Below, in pieces: positions 62,212 to 64,000 of a DNA stretch of 64,000 bases. A program made the translations under genes and the position numbers. The DNA is from Rhynchonema sp. JSB1_4 (Eukaryota; Nematoda; Chromadorea; Monhysterida; Xyalidae), in the NCBI GenBank assembly GCA_030248065.1, contig JASAMV010000742.1, positions 1 to 64,000 on the forward strand. Reading direction: 5' to 3'. Numbering within the stretch: position 1 is the first letter of the stretch; each line of letters opens with the position of its first letter. The notes below the pieces were generated by a model. That model ran no database searches. It was not told where the DNA came from and saw only the letters and a program-made list of their open reading frames with translations.

Positions 62212-63405
62212 CTGGAATTAAAAAAATGTGAAAAAATGTTGTTTAGTCGTAAACTTTGTCTTGTTATTCATCGAACATCATTTTCCATGATTTTATTGAA
62301 AATTAGGTTGAACGAATTAATGCTCACCATCTATGGTCTAAAATTTACTTTTCCTTTGGTGCATTGCCGAAGACCGTTTTGTTCTTGCTACTTATACTCA
62401 GTGAATATTCATCGTGCATGCAACATTTGACGGTGCAAACCTTTTTAACATTCACTCCGGGTCCCGATGTCATATCTTAAAACACTTTCCGAAAAGTTTG
62501 TTCAAGGTTTTATGCTGTGTTGCTTGAGCCTGTATCAATACCGGGGAAGGTCGACTTGGCTCATAACTTCATAAAACATGTTACGTTTCAATCACTTTTT
62601 ATTGTATAAGTTAATCTTAGCCGCTAGAAATGGCCTTGATGTATGACTTACAGCGCTCATCTGAACCCAGGAAACATCATGCTACATACATACATACCAA
62701 TGCCAGTGCAAAAAATGTCACAAAACCATTATAATGCGCAGGAAAGAATATTTGGATTAAAAACCAGCAATTTCCCACGCAAGATACAATGCAGTGCATA
62801 TTTTTTGATCCGTGATCCCCATTTTACCACTTTCACAAAAGCATCCGCATCTGAACGAGAAATTTTTAGCGACGGTAAAAGTTTTGTAAATGTAAGTTAT
62901 AAAATAATTTGACAGCGTGATAACCCTTCTATAAATTTGCTCTCTGTTTCGGGCCAAAAGTCAGACAGTCTAACGCATAGCAAAACCGTTACACACGTTT
63001 GATTTTATAAAATTAAAACAAAGGGGAAGAATGATGTATAAAACAGGCGTACACAACCGTACACACTAATCCGTTCCATATGCCGGGGTGTGTATCACGC
63101 GAAAATACAGTTTACTAGGTCGACTGACATATCCACATGTGAAAGTGGGCTATGCGTTGTGCGAACATGTCTGGCTCTGAGTGTCTACAGATTTTCTAAA
63201 TTTTCGCGCAAAATATAGACCATTTTCGCCCCTATGTTGGGTATATTGCCTGTTTATTGCCACTGCCTGGTTTCAATTACAAACGTCAACAACACATAGG
63301 AATTTGGGGTATGTTACAATACAATTTATTTTCTTCACCTGACGCCTGATAAAACGGGTACCACTTTAGGTATACCACACACTGCACTTGTTAATGTCCT
63401 AATCT

Positions 63406-64000
63406 TAAGGAATTTCAAGAAAAGTGCACTCATTTTCACACCGAGCATTCACCTTTGCTGTCCCATGATGTAATTTTTGGAAAACTTGAGATTGCGGAAT
63501 ATTTTTTGGCAACGAATGATAGAAAATACATAAAATTACTTTCAAATAGAACAAAAGTTGAACCACCCGATTCCATTGAAATTGTTCAAAGAAAAGCATA
63601 CGAACAAGAAACAAACACCGACAAGTTGTGAAAAATACAATTTTCGACAGTTTGTTTCCTGTGAAAGAATGACTTTTGAAATGAAACATACCCTAAACAA
63701 TGGCTGAGTGCTAAAACAACAAACGTAAAAGGATCGTAACAGGTGACCATATCGTTTTTTAAATATAATTTGTTGAAATAATAATGTTTTTTTGCTTCAG
63801 GCAGCTCGGGCAAGCCAAACGCGCACGCAAAATTAGAACCAATCCTAATCGTATTTTTGCGCGTTTGCGCGTCAAAAACGCGCAGACGCGCAAATGCATT
63901 GTGAACACAAATGCGCGTCAGTTTCGTGCGCAAATGCGCAAACGCGCATGCATTGTGAAGGCAGCCTAAGGAATTTCAAGAAAAGTGCACTCATTTTCAC
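63406..64000. repeat. Direct repeat of at least 34 bp, 561 bp apart, cut by the window end
   Basis: Bases 63406-63439 and 63967-64000 are identical (TAAGGAATTTCAAGAAAAGT...). The second copy runs off the window, so the true length is unknown. The intervening 527 bases end with the partial TAA element. Confidence 0.85.
63800..63966. mobile_element. Partial relative of the TAA elements with a different subterminal motif
   Basis: The right end GCATTGTGAAGGCAGCC is followed by TAA (63967-63969) and closely matches the right end of the elements at 50473 and 55665. Inside it, the repeated word is built from GCGCGTTTGCGC and GCGCAAACGCGC instead of GCGGATTAGCGG. The phrase TTAGAACCAATCCTAATCG matches ATAGAACCAGTTCTAATCG in the first element (about 51721-51739). 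No matching left terminus was found, so the copy seems truncated on its left. Confidence 0.65.

Larger units (their letters stand above)
62212..64000. other. Intron or intergenic DNA with repeats at the right edge
   Basis: If the terminal exon at 62061-62211 has upstream exons, this is an intron of that minus-strand gene. No upstream exon was recognised. ORFs at 63405-63689 and 63586-63933 (minus) read partly through repeat sequence. The right end holds the third TAA-element relative and the direct repeat described separately. Confidence 0.45.

Overview
This is a eukaryotic, almost certainly animal, nuclear window. The recognisable genes are split by GT-AG introns of about 50 bp to 14 kb. They are separated and interrupted by many short inverted-repeat elements. 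The protein families (anion-type Cys-loop receptor, globin, Kunitz-type secreted protein, Caskin, Skeletor) are bilaterian. Caskin plus a Skeletor-type DM13 protein would suit an ecdysozoan invertebrate, but the sequence alone does not name the species. Gene models were built by hand from reading frame, splice sites and intron phase. Each complete model gives a total length divisible by three with every phase matched.

Layout. 1-3066: a large inverted repeat (arms about 500 bp) enclosing the last exon of a Cys-loop receptor (854-1447). 3316-4646 (+): a six-exon globin with a long Cys-rich N-terminal extension. 5701-7613 (-): a five-exon secreted Kunitz-like Cys-rich protein. 7614-14895: no gene recognised. 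14896-49853 (+): a Caskin scaffold gene of at least 16 exons (ankyrin repeats, SH3, two SAM domains, low-complexity tail, conserved C-terminal helix). Its introns of up to 14 kb hold a hAT-type element, a TTAGGC-containing MITE and a long palindrome. 49854-57210: a nest of non-autonomous DNA elements. These include two elements with TAA target duplications and minisatellite-like subterminal arrays, a 434-bp MITE and a 268-bp palindrome. 57211-57450 (+): a small secreted-peptide-like ORF. 58949-61749 (+): a 13-exon Skeletor-like gene with two DM13 domains. 62061-62211 (-): the last exon of a membrane protein converging on Skeletor. 63406-64000: a repeat-rich end with a third relative of the TAA elements and a direct repeat that runs off the window.

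The genes do not form an operon or an obvious shared pathway. The most interesting features are the membrane-type globin with a Gln at E7, the phase-compatible extra Caskin exon, the Skeletor gene with little room for a DOMON domain, and the element family that keeps its termini but swaps its subterminal repeat motif.
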